Notes under the pieces: model-generated | What the model saw: only the letters and a program-made list of their open reading frames with translations | Database searches by the model: none | What the model was told of the DNA's origin: nothing | NCBI GenBank assembly: GCA_030372335.1 | Contig: JAUDCW010000021.1 | Source of the DNA: JALCOL01 sp022649665 | GTDB taxonomy: Bacteria; Bacillota; Bacilli; Lactobacillales; Enterococcaceae | Length of the DNA: 30,702 nucleotides | Strand: one strand, 5' to 3' | In this document: piece by piece, positions 8,215 through 16,511 of the stretch | Position numbering within the stretch: the stretch's first letter is position 1 | Layout: every line of letters starts with the position of its first letter | Translations under genes and position numbers: made by a program

Positions 8215-9435
8215 CTATAATAGGTCTTCGAACTCTTCTTGCGCCCCGGCTTGATCCTTTTCGCCGAATCGGCTGATCTCGCTGACTTTGATTCCGGCAA
8301 CCGCTCGCGCGACCAGCTCATCGACTGCCAAACGCATTTCATATTTTTCAGCTTTTTCCAATTTCGGCTTCGTTTTTGGCTGCGTCGGTGCAAAGATCGT
8401 ACAGCAATCTTCAAAAGGCTGGATCGACAGTTCGAAGGTATCGATCTTTTGAGCGATTTCAATGATCTCGCTTTTATCCATCGTTACGACCGGCCGGATC
8501 ACCGGTGTCGTCGTCACGGCATTGATTGCAATCATCGACGGCAGTGTTTGTGAAGCGACTTGTCCGAGCGACTCGCCGTTAATGATCGCCAGTCCGTGGC
8601 GGATTTTTCGGATTTCTTCAGTGATCCGCATCATCATGCGGCGCGTGATCGTCATCAAATAACCTTCCGGGATTTCTTGTTTGATCGCTTCTTGGATCTC
8701 GGAAAACGGTACTTCGATAAATTGGATGCTGCCGACATACGGCGCGAGTTTAGCTGTTAGATCTTTCGCTTTTTGGAGCGCTTGCGGGGCTGTGTAAGGG
8801 GGCGAAGCAAAATGAACAGCTTCGATCTCGACACCGCGCTTCATTGCCAAATAGCCGGCAACTGGCGAGTCGATCCCGCCGGAAAGCATCAGCATGCCGC
8901 GCCCGGAAGAGCCGACCGGCAAACCGCCTGCCCCGGGAAGCGTTTCGTAAGAAAGATAAGCCGCATCGCTTCTGATCTCGACGCGCAGCAGGATCGTCGG
9001 CTTCTTCATTTTGACTTCAAGCGTTGGGTACGCATCTAAAATCGCCCCGCCCATTTCCATATTCATCCGGTTCGTATCCCAGACGAAATGATGATCGCTG
9101 CGTTTCGTATTGACTTTGAACGTCTGCGCGGTGTCTGCCGCCGGCGCCAAGAGCGCTACTCCAGCTGCAAGGATCTTTTGCGGATCTTTTTCGATTTTGA
9201 GAACCGACGAATACGTCTGGATCCCGAAAATATCTTTCAAGTGCGCCATCACTTCATGCGCCGGAGCACCGTTCAAATATAAATGCATCCGGTCATGCTC
9301 GCCATGCACTTTGACTTCCGGAAACTCTTCCAGTGCTTTTTTGACATTGCGCGCAAGTCGGCTGATAAATGAGCGTTTGTTTTTTCCTTTGGTCGAAAGC
9401 TCGCCATAGCGAACCATGATTTCTGCATACTCCAT
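8215..9435 (-). CDS. thiI: tRNA 4-thiouridine synthase ThiI
   Basis: A 406-residue ThiI without the C-terminal rhodanese domain found in the longer enterobacterial form, as is usual in Firmicutes. An N-terminal ferredoxin-like/THUMP region (about 1-165) binds tRNA. The PP-loop ATP-binding motif is SGGIDSP (185-191). The CCTIFAP segment supplies cysteines near the active site. It activates U8 of tRNA with ATP and inserts sulfur. Start ATG with AAAGGGAG. It lies 12 bases after nifZ, the cysteine desulfurase that provides the sulfur; this pairing and the nearby ezrA match the Bacillus arrangement. Whether it also serves thiamine synthesis is unclear; without rhodanese this is less likely. Confidence 0.95.
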   Translation of the reverse strand: MEYAEIMVRYGELSTKGKNKRSFISRLARNVKKALEEFPEVKVHGEHDRMHLYLNGAPAHEVMAHLKDIFGIQTYSSVLKIEKDPQKILAAGVALLAPAADTAQTFKVNTKRSDHHFVWDTNRMNMEMGGAILDAYPTLEVKMKKPTILLRVEIRSDAAYLSYETLPGAGGLPVGSSGRGMLMLSGGIDSPVAGYLAMKRGVEIEAVHFASPPYTAPQALQKAKDLTAKLAPYVGSIQFIEVPFSEIQEAIKQEIPEGYLMTITRRMMMRITEEIRKIRHGLAIINGESLGQVASQTLPSMIAINAVTTTPVIRPVVTMDKSEIIEIAQKIDTFELSIQPFEDCCTIFAPTQPKTKPKLEKAEKYEMRLAVDELVARAVAGIKVSEISRFGEKDQAGAQEEFEDLL

Positions 9436-9447
9436 AATTTTCTCCCT

Positions 9448-10593
9448 TTAATTGATCTTCTCAAACTTTTTATACAGCTGATTGAACAAGAGCAGAAACT
9501 GCTCGGCCTCAGCCATCGTATTATGTTCATCCAAGCTGATCCGGACCGCACTTGCGGCCTCTTCATGCGGAACGCCCATCGCAACGAGTGTTGTCGCTTC
9601 TTCCGGTGCACGCGATGAGCAAGCGCTCGTTGTCGACAAAAAGAGTTCTTTTTCTTCAAACGCATGGACCAGCACCTCGCCGCGCACGCCGCGCACACCA
9701 AAGCACAAAATATGCGGCGCACAGCTCGTACCGCTCATTGAAAAAACACGCACTTTTGGAAATTGCGCCAGCGCTTCCGCCAAATAATCGCGGATCCGGC
9801 AGATGTGTTCCGCCTTCAGCGCTGGATCGGTCATCGTCAGCCGAACCGCTTTAGCCATCGCCGCGATTCCCGGAACATTTTCAGTGCCGCCGCGCTGGCC
9901 GTTTTCCTGCCCACCGCCGTTGATCAGCGGCATCAAAGTCCGGCCTTTTTTCCAGTACAGCATCCCGACGCCTTTCGGTCCGTGAAATTTATGCGCCGAG
10001 AAACAGGCAAAATCGACGCGCGGCGTCAGCCATTCCTCAAGCGGAACTTTGCCGAGTGCTTGCACAGCATCGACGTGAAAGTGGATCTTCGGATATTTCT
10101 CCAGCACTGCACTGATTTCTTGGATCGGCTCGACACGCCCAACTTCATTGTTGACTGCCATTACGGAAACGAGGATCGTTTCCGGCCGCAGCCTTTTCTC
10201 CAACTCTTCGACTCGTACAGCTCCGCTCGCATCGACCGGCAGATATTCGACTTCAAAACCGAGGCGCGCCAATTCTTTCGCGGTATTTTTCACCGCGGCA
10301 TGCTCGACCGCCGAGATCAGCAGATGGTTGCCGAAATCCCGCTTTTCCCAAGCCGTTCCTTTCAGCACCCAGTTATCGCCTTCCGTCCCGCCGCTCGTAA
10401 AATAGATCTCTTGCGACTTGACACCGAGTGCTTCGGCGATCTGTTTGCGGGATTCGATCAAAAGCCGTGCTGCTTGCGAGCCCAAACGATGCAGACTGCT
10501 TGGATTGCCTAAGATGCGGCGGCTCGTTTTTATGTATGTATCCAAGACTCCTGGATCGATCGATGTCGTAGCGCTATTATCAAAATAAATCAT
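9448..10593 (-). CDS. nifZ: Cysteine desulfurase (NifS/IscS family) partner of ThiI
   Basis: A 381-residue PLP enzyme that takes sulfur from L-cysteine as an enzyme-bound persulfide. The PLP-binding lysine is Lys202 in SAHKFHGPKG. Asp175 in HVDAVQ contacts the cofactor ring, and the mobile-loop cysteine is Cys325 in SACSS. The upstream in-frame GTG at 10608 is actually part of the ribosome-binding site (GTGAGGG), so the ATG at 10591-10593 is preferred. Cotranscribed with thiI, it is most likely the dedicated sulfur donor for tRNA 4-thiouridine, as NifZ is in Bacillus. A general IscS-like role cannot be excluded, since no iron-sulfur scaffold gene is next to it. Confidence 0.92.
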   Translation of the reverse strand: MIYFDNSATTSIDPGVLDTYIKTSRRILGNPSSLHRLGSQAARLLIESRKQIAEALGVKSQEIYFTSGGTEGDNWVLKGTAWEKRDFGNHLLISAVEHAAVKNTAKELARLGFEVEYLPVDASGAVRVEELEKRLRPETILVSVMAVNNEVGRVEPIQEISAVLEKYPKIHFHVDAVQALGKVPLEEWLTPRVDFACFSAHKFHGPKGVGMLYWKKGRTLMPLINGGGQENGQRGGTENVPGIAAMAKAVRLTMTDPALKAEHICRIRDYLAEALAQFPKVRVFSMSGTSCAPHILCFGVRGVRGEVLVHAFEEKELFLSTTSACSSRAPEEATTLVAMGVPHEEAASAVRISLDEHNTMAEAEQFLLLFNQLYKKFEKIN

Positions 10594-10625
10594 TTTATTT
10601 TCCCTCACTTTTCCACAACTCTTCT

Positions 10626-10654
10626 ATTATCTATCGAAACGATCCTGCGGTCAA
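10626..10654 (-). promoter_or_regulatory. Promoter of the nifZ-thiI operon
   Basis: Minus strand -35 TTGACC (10649-10654), exact 17-base spacer, -10 GATAAT (10626-10631). It lies just downstream of the ezrA terminator, making nifZ-thiI an independent unit. Confidence 0.78.
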
Positions 10655-10661
10655 GACGGAC

Positions 10662-10706
10662 AAAAGGAAAGGCGATCAAACCGCTTTCGGGTTCGATCAC
10701 CTTTCC
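10662..10706 (-). terminator. Rho-independent terminator of ezrA
   Basis: Two 17-base arms (10690-10706 and 10666-10682) pair fully on the minus strand, with 15 Watson-Crick and two G-U pairs around a seven-base loop. A TTTTG tail follows. It begins about 24 bases after the ezrA stop. Confidence 0.9.
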
Positions 10707-10729
10707 TGCTGTTCGTTGTTGCATGAAAA

Positions 10730-12457
10730 TCAAAAATCAAGACTTTCGCGATTTTCATAATAAAACTTTTCAATGCGCGCGGTCGCGCCCGGCTCAACTT
10801 TGTCCAAGGCCGACTTGATCGTAGAGAGCGCCTCTTCATAACGAAACTGCTTTTCAAAAAGAAACAGACTGTGTTCGATCGCCTCTTTGATCTCTTCATG
10901 TGTATGGCGGTAGCGGTTTGCATACTGCAGCATTTGTTCCGTCAAGTTCGCGGCATCCACCATTTGGATCGTTTTCGCAGTAACGAGTTCGATATCCGCT
11001 TTGCACAGGTCAACCAGTTCATTCACATTGTCCATATTGACGCGGATCTTCTTCAGCTCATGGTCGAGCGCCTCAACGCGGTCGGTTGCCACGAAGAAAT
11101 AATCCAAATACCCTTCCGTGAGTCCCGGCAGACGCCATTTGTCCACATGACGCTTGATGCTGCGTAATTTAAATTCGAAGCGTTCGCACTGCTGGTTGGC
11201 CTCTTCTTCCCCGCTCGTCATATCCTTCATTGAGCGGTCGATCTCGACTTGATGCGTCTCGATCTCTTCCAGTGTCGCGATCATATCTTTATAACGCGCT
11301 TCGATCTCAGAGTACGGCATATCTTGACTTTTTAAGCGTTCGTTCAAATGGTCATTTTGGCGGGAAAGCCCCTCCAGCTGGGTTTGAAAGCCGCGGGCAT
11401 CACCCAGCTCATTGTGATTGAGCACATAGCTTTGCGAAATATGATCCAGCTCGATCATCAGCTGGCGATTGTTTTTTGTCGCGTGATTCAGAAAGTCTGC
11501 CAGCTGTTCGCGATGATTCATCACATAATTGCGCGCCGCATACTCTTTTTCCAAGCGGTCATACATTTGATCGATCCGCTCAGCGATCTCGCGGTTCTCA
11601 TCAACGACATCATTCAGCTGAAGCTTCGCCAAGTCATCGCTTGCAAGCGACGTGCCGTGGCGGATCTGATCGATCTTTTGCGGAAAGTCCTGCTGCGGGA
11701 AGACGTAATATTCTTTTGTCATCTTCTCATAGGAATCATGCAGCTCGTCCAGCTGACCCGGAAAAACTTGTGAAAGTTCATGATAGAGCGGTGCGATCTG
11801 CTCTGTCATGTTGGTCAGCTTTTCAGTTTCGTTTTGTGCCTCCGTCAGCACTTTTTGCGCCTCCAGCGGATCGCCGGTCGAATTGAGCTCGTGAAAACGC
11901 TGGAACAGCCGGCCGGTCTCGCCAATCTGCTTTTGGAGTTCAGGGAGTGCCGGTCCATATTGTTTGCCGGCATCTTCGGCTTTTGCTTTTAATTTGTCAA
12001 AGCTTTTCAGCGTTTCACTGATTTCCTGGCTGTTTTTATCTTCCAGCTGATCGAGGGATTGAAGGCTGCCCTGCAGTTCTTTTTCATTTTTTTCCATTTC
12101 ATCCAAATATTCACTGGTCGTCTTCAGACCATTTTGAACTTTTTTAAAATGAAAAGATTCATTATTGCTCTCGATCTGCAAAAGCTCATTTTCAAGCTCG
12201 GGCAGACGGGTTTTGATCAGATCATCCCATTTTTCTTGGAAAGTATCGAGTGTTTCCAAACTTTGACCGAAGAGCTGGCGCTCGCGCAACCCTTCAAAAT
12301 GCTGGATCACCGGGGAATGAACAAGGGCTTCTTTGCGCTTTTCCAGTGCATCCAGCTGATCTTGATTTTTTTTCTTCAAAAAATAAGTTGCTAAATAAAC
12401 AGCGGTCGCCGCTAAGATAATAATGATAAAAATTAAAATAACCCCATTGCTATTCAT
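10730..12457 (-). CDS. ezrA: Septation ring formation regulator EzrA
   Basis: A 575-residue protein with one N-terminal membrane segment (about residues 5-26, VILIFIIIILAATAVYLATYF), a positively charged KKK boundary and a long, almost entirely helical cytoplasmic part made of spectrin-like coiled-coil repeats. This topology and length, plus its position next to nifZ-thiI, identify EzrA, which binds FtsZ and limits Z-ring formation to mid-cell in Firmicutes. The GTG nine bases upstream (12464-12466) is an alternative start, but the ATG at 12455-12457 has better spacing to AAAGAG. It has its own promoter with an operator-like dyad, and a strong terminator. Confidence 0.9.
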   Translation of the reverse strand: MNSNGVILIFIIIILAATAVYLATYFLKKKNQDQLDALEKRKEALVHSPVIQHFEGLRERQLFGQSLETLDTFQEKWDDLIKTRLPELENELLQIESNNESFHFKKVQNGLKTTSEYLDEMEKNEKELQGSLQSLDQLEDKNSQEISETLKSFDKLKAKAEDAGKQYGPALPELQKQIGETGRLFQRFHELNSTGDPLEAQKVLTEAQNETEKLTNMTEQIAPLYHELSQVFPGQLDELHDSYEKMTKEYYVFPQQDFPQKIDQIRHGTSLASDDLAKLQLNDVVDENREIAERIDQMYDRLEKEYAARNYVMNHREQLADFLNHATKNNRQLMIELDHISQSYVLNHNELGDARGFQTQLEGLSRQNDHLNERLKSQDMPYSEIEARYKDMIATLEEIETHQVEIDRSMKDMTSGEEEANQQCERFEFKLRSIKRHVDKWRLPGLTEGYLDYFFVATDRVEALDHELKKIRVNMDNVNELVDLCKADIELVTAKTIQMVDAANLTEQMLQYANRYRHTHEEIKEAIEHSLFLFEKQFRYEEALSTIKSALDKVEPGATARIEKFYYENRESLDF

Positions 12458-12532
12458 CCACTTCACTCTTTCTCATTTGTGATTGATCAAAACTGTGTAC
12501 GGTTTTATATTTTTCGCTGTTTCTCAACTGCA

Positions 12533-12552
12533 CTGTGTAAATTATAACACAG
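12533..12552 (-). promoter_or_regulatory. ezrA promoter (extended -10) inside a perfect dyad
   Basis: Minus strand extended -10 TGTTATAAT (TATAAT at 12541-12546), no good -35. The -10 is framed by CTGTGT / ACACAG, a perfect 6-8-6 inverted repeat (12533-12538 and 12547-12552). The octamer ACTGTGTA recurs as a direct repeat at 12492-12499 inside the leader. A repressor site is plausible; the regulator is unknown. Confidence 0.6.
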
Positions 12553-12573
12553 CGAAGAAATTCTATCATTACT

Positions 12574-13224
12574 TTATTTCGCCGCATCCCGCTTTTTTCC
12601 CAGCAGCACGGGGACTTCTGACCAATTTTCAAAAATATATTTTGCTTGCTGCTGATCGAATCTCGGATCTCTTTTCGCCCATACTTCGATTCCTGCCGAC
12701 CTCGCACTTTGGATCCCGACCGGCGAATCTTCGATGACGACCGCTTCCTTTGGCAAAAGCGCCAGCTTTGCGAGAGCTCGCTGATAGATCAGCGGACTCG
12801 GCTTGGTTTCCGCAACTTCTTCCCCGCTGACGACTGCATCAAAAAAATCTTTCGGGACTTCTAAAGCCTTGATCAACCGCTGGATCTCAAGCGTCATCGA
12901 AGATGAGGCGATCGCAAGCTTCAAGCCGCGTGCTTTCAGCTGTATCAAGGCCGGGACGACTCCTGGCATCAGCCGCTTTTTAAAATCGATCGGGTGCAGC
13001 CGTTTATATTCATCATATCCCGCTTGAATTTTTGCATAGTCTTTTGCCGGAAGCTGCGGAAAGACTTTTGGCAGCACTTGCGGCAGCGTCCAGCCGATGA
13101 ACAGTTCCGGATCATAATCAGTCGGCAGCCCGATGCTTTTGAAATAACGATTGCGCCGCTCGAAATATCCCGGTTCGCTATTGACCAGAACACCATCCAT
13201 ATCGAAGATCATTCCTTTGATCAT
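12574..13224 (-). CDS. HAD hydrolase, beta-phosphoglucomutase-like
   Basis: A 216-residue HAD phosphatase or mutase with a C1 cap. Motif I is DMDGVLVNSEP (Asp8, Asp10), motif II is IASSS, motif III is the Lys in ETKPSP, and motif IV is IEDSPVG. The reading frame stays open upstream to 13668, but that extension runs antisense to the aspartate kinase gene; the ATG at 13222-13224, with GAAAGGGG eight bases upstream, is the real start. It resembles the phosphatase at 2476-3135 and the two are probably distant paralogues. It is divergent from the aspartate kinase and upstream of ezrA with no terminator between. Substrate unknown. Confidence 0.87.
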   Translation of the reverse strand: MIKGMIFDMDGVLVNSEPGYFERRNRYFKSIGLPTDYDPELFIGWTLPQVLPKVFPQLPAKDYAKIQAGYDEYKRLHPIDFKKRLMPGVVPALIQLKARGLKLAIASSSMTLEIQRLIKALEVPKDFFDAVVSGEEVAETKPSPLIYQRALAKLALLPKEAVVIEDSPVGIQSARSAGIEVWAKRDPRFDQQQAKYIFENWSEVPVLLGKKRDAAK

Positions 13225-13239
13225 TGATAAACCCCTTTC

Positions 13240-13260
13240 ATTCTCGAAACAAACGAGAAT
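13240..13260. promoter_or_regulatory. Inverted repeat between divergent HAD and aspartate kinase genes
   Basis: ATTCTCG-aaacaaa-CGAGAAT is a perfect 7-7-7 inverted repeat. It sits three bases upstream of the -35 of the aspartate kinase promoter and just upstream of the HAD ribosome-binding site. It could be an operator or the leader hairpin of the HAD transcript. Confidence 0.5.
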
Positions 13261-13263
13261 CGA

Positions 13264-13292
13264 TTGATTTTTTCGGCCATATTCGTTATGAT
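13264..13292 (+). promoter_or_regulatory. Promoter of the aspartate kinase gene
   Basis: Plus strand -35 TTGATT (13264-13269), 17-base spacer, -10 TATGAT (13287-13292). The leader to the GTG start is only about 40 bases, too short for a lysine riboswitch. Confidence 0.75.
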
Positions 13293-13338
13293 AATAAAAA
13301 TATCGAGAAATTTTTATGAGAAAATAGGAGTGATTTAT

Positions 13339-14700
13339 GTGAAAGTCGTTAAATTCGGCGGCAGTTCCCTCGCAGACGCGGTTCAATTCAGAAAGGTCGG
13401 GAACATCATCAAATCCGATCCTGAACGGACTTTCGTGGTCGTCTCCGCTCCTGGAAAACGTTTCCCTGAAGATACAAAAGTCACGGATCTCTTGATCCGT
13501 TATTTTGACCTTCACCGCGAAGGAAAAGCAACAGAAAAAATCCAGCAGCAGATCTTGGATCGCTACCACAAAATCGTAGATGATACCCAGATCCGCGATG
13601 AAACTTTTGAAGCGATCCGTCAAAATATCACAGAATTGGATCAATTGCCCAAGGACGAAGATCCGCACATCCGCGATGCTTTTTTGGCAGCTGGTGAAGA
13701 CAATAACGCGCGCTTGATGGCTGGATTTTTGAACACCCTCGGCCTGCGCGCCCGTTACTTGAGCCCGCAGGAAGCCGGTCTATTAGTGACCGACGAACCG
13801 GGAGACGCGCAAGTACTCGACGAAAGCTATGCAAACATCTATCAGCATCGCGACTTCGACGGCATCAGCGTAGTCCCAGGATTCTTTGGAATGTCAAAAG
13901 AAGGAAAAAAGGTAACGTTCTCCCGCGGCGGTTCAGACATCACCGGTGCGATCATTGCTGCTGGTGTCAAAGCCGACCTGTATGAAAACTTTACGGATGT
14001 TCCCGGGATCTATTCCGCGCATCCCGGGGTGGTCGATCATCCGCAGATCATCAGCCAGCTTACTTACCGCGAGATGCGCGAATTGGCGTATGCCGGTTTC
14101 AGCGTTTTTCATGATGAGGCGCTGATGCCCGCTTATCACGCCCACATCAATGTCGTGATCAAAGATACCAATCAGCCTGATGCTCCGGGAACCCTGATCA
14201 CGATGGACCGCCATATCCATCGCCGGCCGGTCGTCGGGATCGCCAGCGATTCAGGCTTCATGAACATCTACTTGCGCAAATATTTATTGAACCGCGAACT
14301 TGGCTTCGGCCGGCGGGCACTTCAAGTCTTGGAAGACTTGGGGCTCCATTTTGAGCATATGCCTTCGGGGATCGACGAGATCTCGATCATTTTACGCGAA
14401 GATCAATTAGATGAAGAATTGGAACGTGAATTGATCGATCAGATGCACAAACAGCTTCAGCCTGAAGAGCTGACCGTCGTCCATGACCTCTCGATCATCA
14501 TGATGGTCGGCGAAGGAATGCAAAAGCGCGTCGGTGTCGTGGGGACTGCGACCGAAGCTTTGGCACACGCGAACATCTCGCTGGATATGATCAATCAAGG
14601 ATTCTCCGAATTATCGATCATGTTCGGTCTATCGCGCCAGTTCGAAAAATCGGCAGTCCGCGCCCTGTACCACGCTTTTTTTGATGAAGAAGAAAAATAA
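13339..14700 (+). CDS. Aspartate kinase (aspartokinase III / YclM type)
   Basis: A 453-residue monofunctional aspartokinase, which phosphorylates L-aspartate, the first step towards lysine, threonine, methionine and diaminopimelate. The N-terminal KFGGSS motif (residues 5-10) binds ATP. SRGGSDITGAI marks the catalytic core. Two ACT domains occupy roughly residues 310-453 (GIASDSGFMNIYL and VGVVGTATEALAHANI segments) and would give feedback control. The length and lack of an internal start fit the YclM/LysC-III class rather than the 400-residue alpha/beta type. The start GTG (13339-13341) has AGGAG eight bases upstream; the longer frame from 13264 overlaps the promoter. It is monocistronic with its own terminator. 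Confidence 0.92.
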   Translation: MKVVKFGGSSLADAVQFRKVGNIIKSDPERTFVVVSAPGKRFPEDTKVTDLLIRYFDLHREGKATEKIQQQILDRYHKIVDDTQIRDETFEAIRQNITELDQLPKDEDPHIRDAFLAAGEDNNARLMAGFLNTLGLRARYLSPQEAGLLVTDEPGDAQVLDESYANIYQHRDFDGISVVPGFFGMSKEGKKVTFSRGGSDITGAIIAAGVKADLYENFTDVPGIYSAHPGVVDHPQIISQLTYREMRELAYAGFSVFHDEALMPAYHAHINVVIKDTNQPDAPGTLITMDRHIHRRPVVGIASDSGFMNIYLRKYLLNRELGFGRRALQVLEDLGLHFEHMPSGIDEISIILREDQLDEELERELIDQMHKQLQPEELTVVHDLSIIMMVGEGMQKRVGVVGTATEALAHANISLDMINQGFSELSIMFGLSRQFEKSAVRALYHAFFDEEEK

Positions 14701-14741
14701 GAAGAAACTGCTTTTGGAATACCTTTTGTTTGGTGAGCGGA

Positions 14742-14771
14742 GTCGTGGCAAATTTTTGTCACGGCTTTTTT
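14742..14771 (+). terminator. Terminator of the aspartate kinase gene
   Basis: Arms GTCGTGGC (14742-14749) and GTCACGGC (14758-14765) form an 8-bp stem with two G-U pairs, followed by six Ts. The T run overlaps the stop codon of the convergent HAD gene. The sequence just upstream (14701-14733) belongs to a repeat also seen at 19613-19645. Confidence 0.85.
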
Positions 14772-15642
14772 ATTCGCGGCTTTCTCCTTCCAAGAGATCC
14801 GTCGGGGTAATGATCCCGAAGTGTTCAAATGCTTTGGAGATCCCGTCGTGATCGTTTGAGGCAGTAACATAGTCGGCTGCGGCTTTGACCTCTTCCGGTG
14901 AATTTTCCATCGCGATCCCGATCCCGACCCCTGAAAGCATTTCGATATCATTCCAAGAATCGCCGAACGCCATCACGTCTTCGAGCGGGATATCAAAATG
15001 CTTGCAGACTTTTTTGATCCCGATCATTTTTGAGCCGCCGCTCGGGATGATATCGACCGTAATAATATTGGAACGCGTAAAGTGGCAGCGCGGAAAAAGT
15101 GCCTTCAGCCGCGGCATTTCATTCATCGGCGAAAGCATCACGACTTGATAGATCAAATCTTTCAAGATCGGCAAGTTTTCATACGGCTCAGGTTTTTTGA
15201 TTTTTTTCAAGAGCCGCAAGCCTTGGTTGATCCGGGCGACCGGCAGATTCTTCGGGATCAAATGAAAAAAGCGTTTCGGCCATTTTTTTTGACTCAGCTC
15301 AACGATCCCGCTGCCCTCCATATGATTCGCACTTTCAAAAAGCAGCTGGCGCTGATGAGAGTCGGCATATTCAACGAGCTTTTGCAGCGTTTCTTGTGAA
15401 AATGGGTGTGAATAAATGATATCGCGGTTCGTATAGACCAGCTGTCCATTGTAAGTCACAAACGCATCGAGACGAATATGATCGATCTGCTCATCCAAAT
15501 GGACCGGTCCGCGCCCGGTCGCGATCCCCACAAGGATCCCTTGCCGCCGAGCTTTTGAGATCGCCTTTCTGGTCGATAATAATGTTTTGGCGGAACTCGC
15601 TAAAAGTGTTCCGTCGATATCAAAAAAAATTGCTCTGATCAT
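14770..15642 (-). CDS. Cof-type HAD-IIB phosphatase
   Basis: A 290-residue HAD protein with the C2B cap. Motif I is FFDIDGTLL (Asp8, Asp10), motif II is the Thr/Gly in GIATGRG, the lysine is in the SGGSKMIGIKK segment, and motif IV is FGDSWNDIEML. This is the Cof/YidA family, generally promiscuous phosphatases of sugar phosphates, FMN or PLP. The ATG at 15640-15642 is preferred over the GTG at 15651 because the AGGAG is nine bases from the ATG and abuts the GTG. The ribosome-binding site overlaps the stop region of the preceding DUF72 gene (11-base gap), so the two form an operon. Its 3' end converges on the aspartate kinase gene. Confidence 0.9.
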   Translation of the reverse strand: MIRAIFFDIDGTLLASSAKTLLSTRKAISKARRQGILVGIATGRGPVHLDEQIDHIRLDAFVTYNGQLVYTNRDIIYSHPFSQETLQKLVEYADSHQRQLLFESANHMEGSGIVELSQKKWPKRFFHLIPKNLPVARINQGLRLLKKIKKPEPYENLPILKDLIYQVVMLSPMNEMPRLKALFPRCHFTRSNIITVDIIPSGGSKMIGIKKVCKHFDIPLEDVMAFGDSWNDIEMLSGVGIGIAMENSPEEVKAAADYVTASNDHDGISKAFEHFGIITPTDLLEGESRE

Positions 15643-15653
15643 TTGCCCCACTC

Positions 15654-16478
15654 CTAAAATAAACCCATCTGCTCTGTAGCTGGTCCGCGGTTTTCGATTC
15701 CCAGCAGTCTTTCCAGCTGCTTGGCATTGCGGGCAGCATCTTTTCCGGAATTATTATTGAAGATCACATAAATATCGCGGACTTCTGCTGACTTTTTGCG
15801 AATCGCGCTAGCGATTTGCTCGAGTTCCCTCGTCGAATAACGGTAAAGCGTCCGTTCCGCACGTTTGCCGCTGCTCCAGCCTGCTTGATTGCGCCCGTGC
15901 AAACGATAAAATAAAAAATCATCCTGCTGCACCGCATTGACAAACGGGATCCCGCCCGGCATCGCGTGCGGCTCATCGACGATCGTCAAATGCAGCTGCT
16001 GCTTTTTAAAAAATGCCAGCGTTCGCTTGAGGTTTTCCGGTGCATACCACGAAGCGTGGCGTAATTCGATCGCGACCGGCTTCTCGGCAAAAAAATGCTT
16101 GATCTTCAAAAGATATTGGACATTTTCATACGTACAATGAAAAAATGCTGGAAACTGCAGTAAGAAGCACGCGATCTTTCCACTCGCAAGCATCGGTGCG
16201 AAACGCTCGAAATACACTTGATAAATCATTTCTTCTGAAGGATAATGTTCTTGCCAGCGGCCCTGAAGCGTCATCGCTTGATTTCCCTTGACGACAAAAC
16301 GAAACTCTTCCGGCACTTCCGCTGTCCATTTTTGGATGGTCGCACTTTTCGGGATCCCGTAATACGGTGTATCGATTTCGACCAGCGGAAAGTGACGGGC
16401 ATATTCAGATAAAGCTGGATGCGGACCAAGCTGCAAATATGGATGGTCGGCCCAGCTCGTAACACCGATTCGAATCAT
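15654..16478 (-). CDS. DUF72 (YecE-like) family protein
   Basis: A 274-residue DUF72/COG1801 protein, predicted to fold as a TIM barrel. Typical features are the N-terminal IRIGVTSWAD strand, EIDTPYYGIP, FRFVVKG, LLQFPAFF, AIELRHASWY and the C-terminal VIFNNNSGKDAARNA signature. The biochemical role is not established. The ATG at 16476-16478 fits the AAAGG spacing better than the TTG two codons earlier. It is divergent from the asparaginase gene; the two starts are only about 33 bases apart, so their promoters must overlap coding sequence or each other. It is cotranscribed with the Cof-type phosphatase. Confidence 0.88.
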   Translation of the reverse strand: MIRIGVTSWADHPYLQLGPHPALSEYARHFPLVEIDTPYYGIPKSATIQKWTAEVPEEFRFVVKGNQAMTLQGRWQEHYPSEEMIYQVYFERFAPMLASGKIACFLLQFPAFFHCTYENVQYLLKIKHFFAEKPVAIELRHASWYAPENLKRTLAFFKKQQLHLTIVDEPHAMPGGIPFVNAVQQDDFLFYRLHGRNQAGWSSGKRAERTLYRYSTRELEQIASAIRKKSAEVRDIYVIFNNNSGKDAARNAKQLERLLGIENRGPATEQMGLF

Positions 16479-16511
16479 CAGCAAAATACCTTTCTGCGAG
16501 GAGTGTCTTTT

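Noticed and set aside
13225..13668. N-terminal extension of the HAD frame upstream of 13224
   Set aside because: It runs antisense to the aspartate kinase gene, has no ribosome-binding site at its start, and the HAD domain begins exactly at the internal ATG with a good site.
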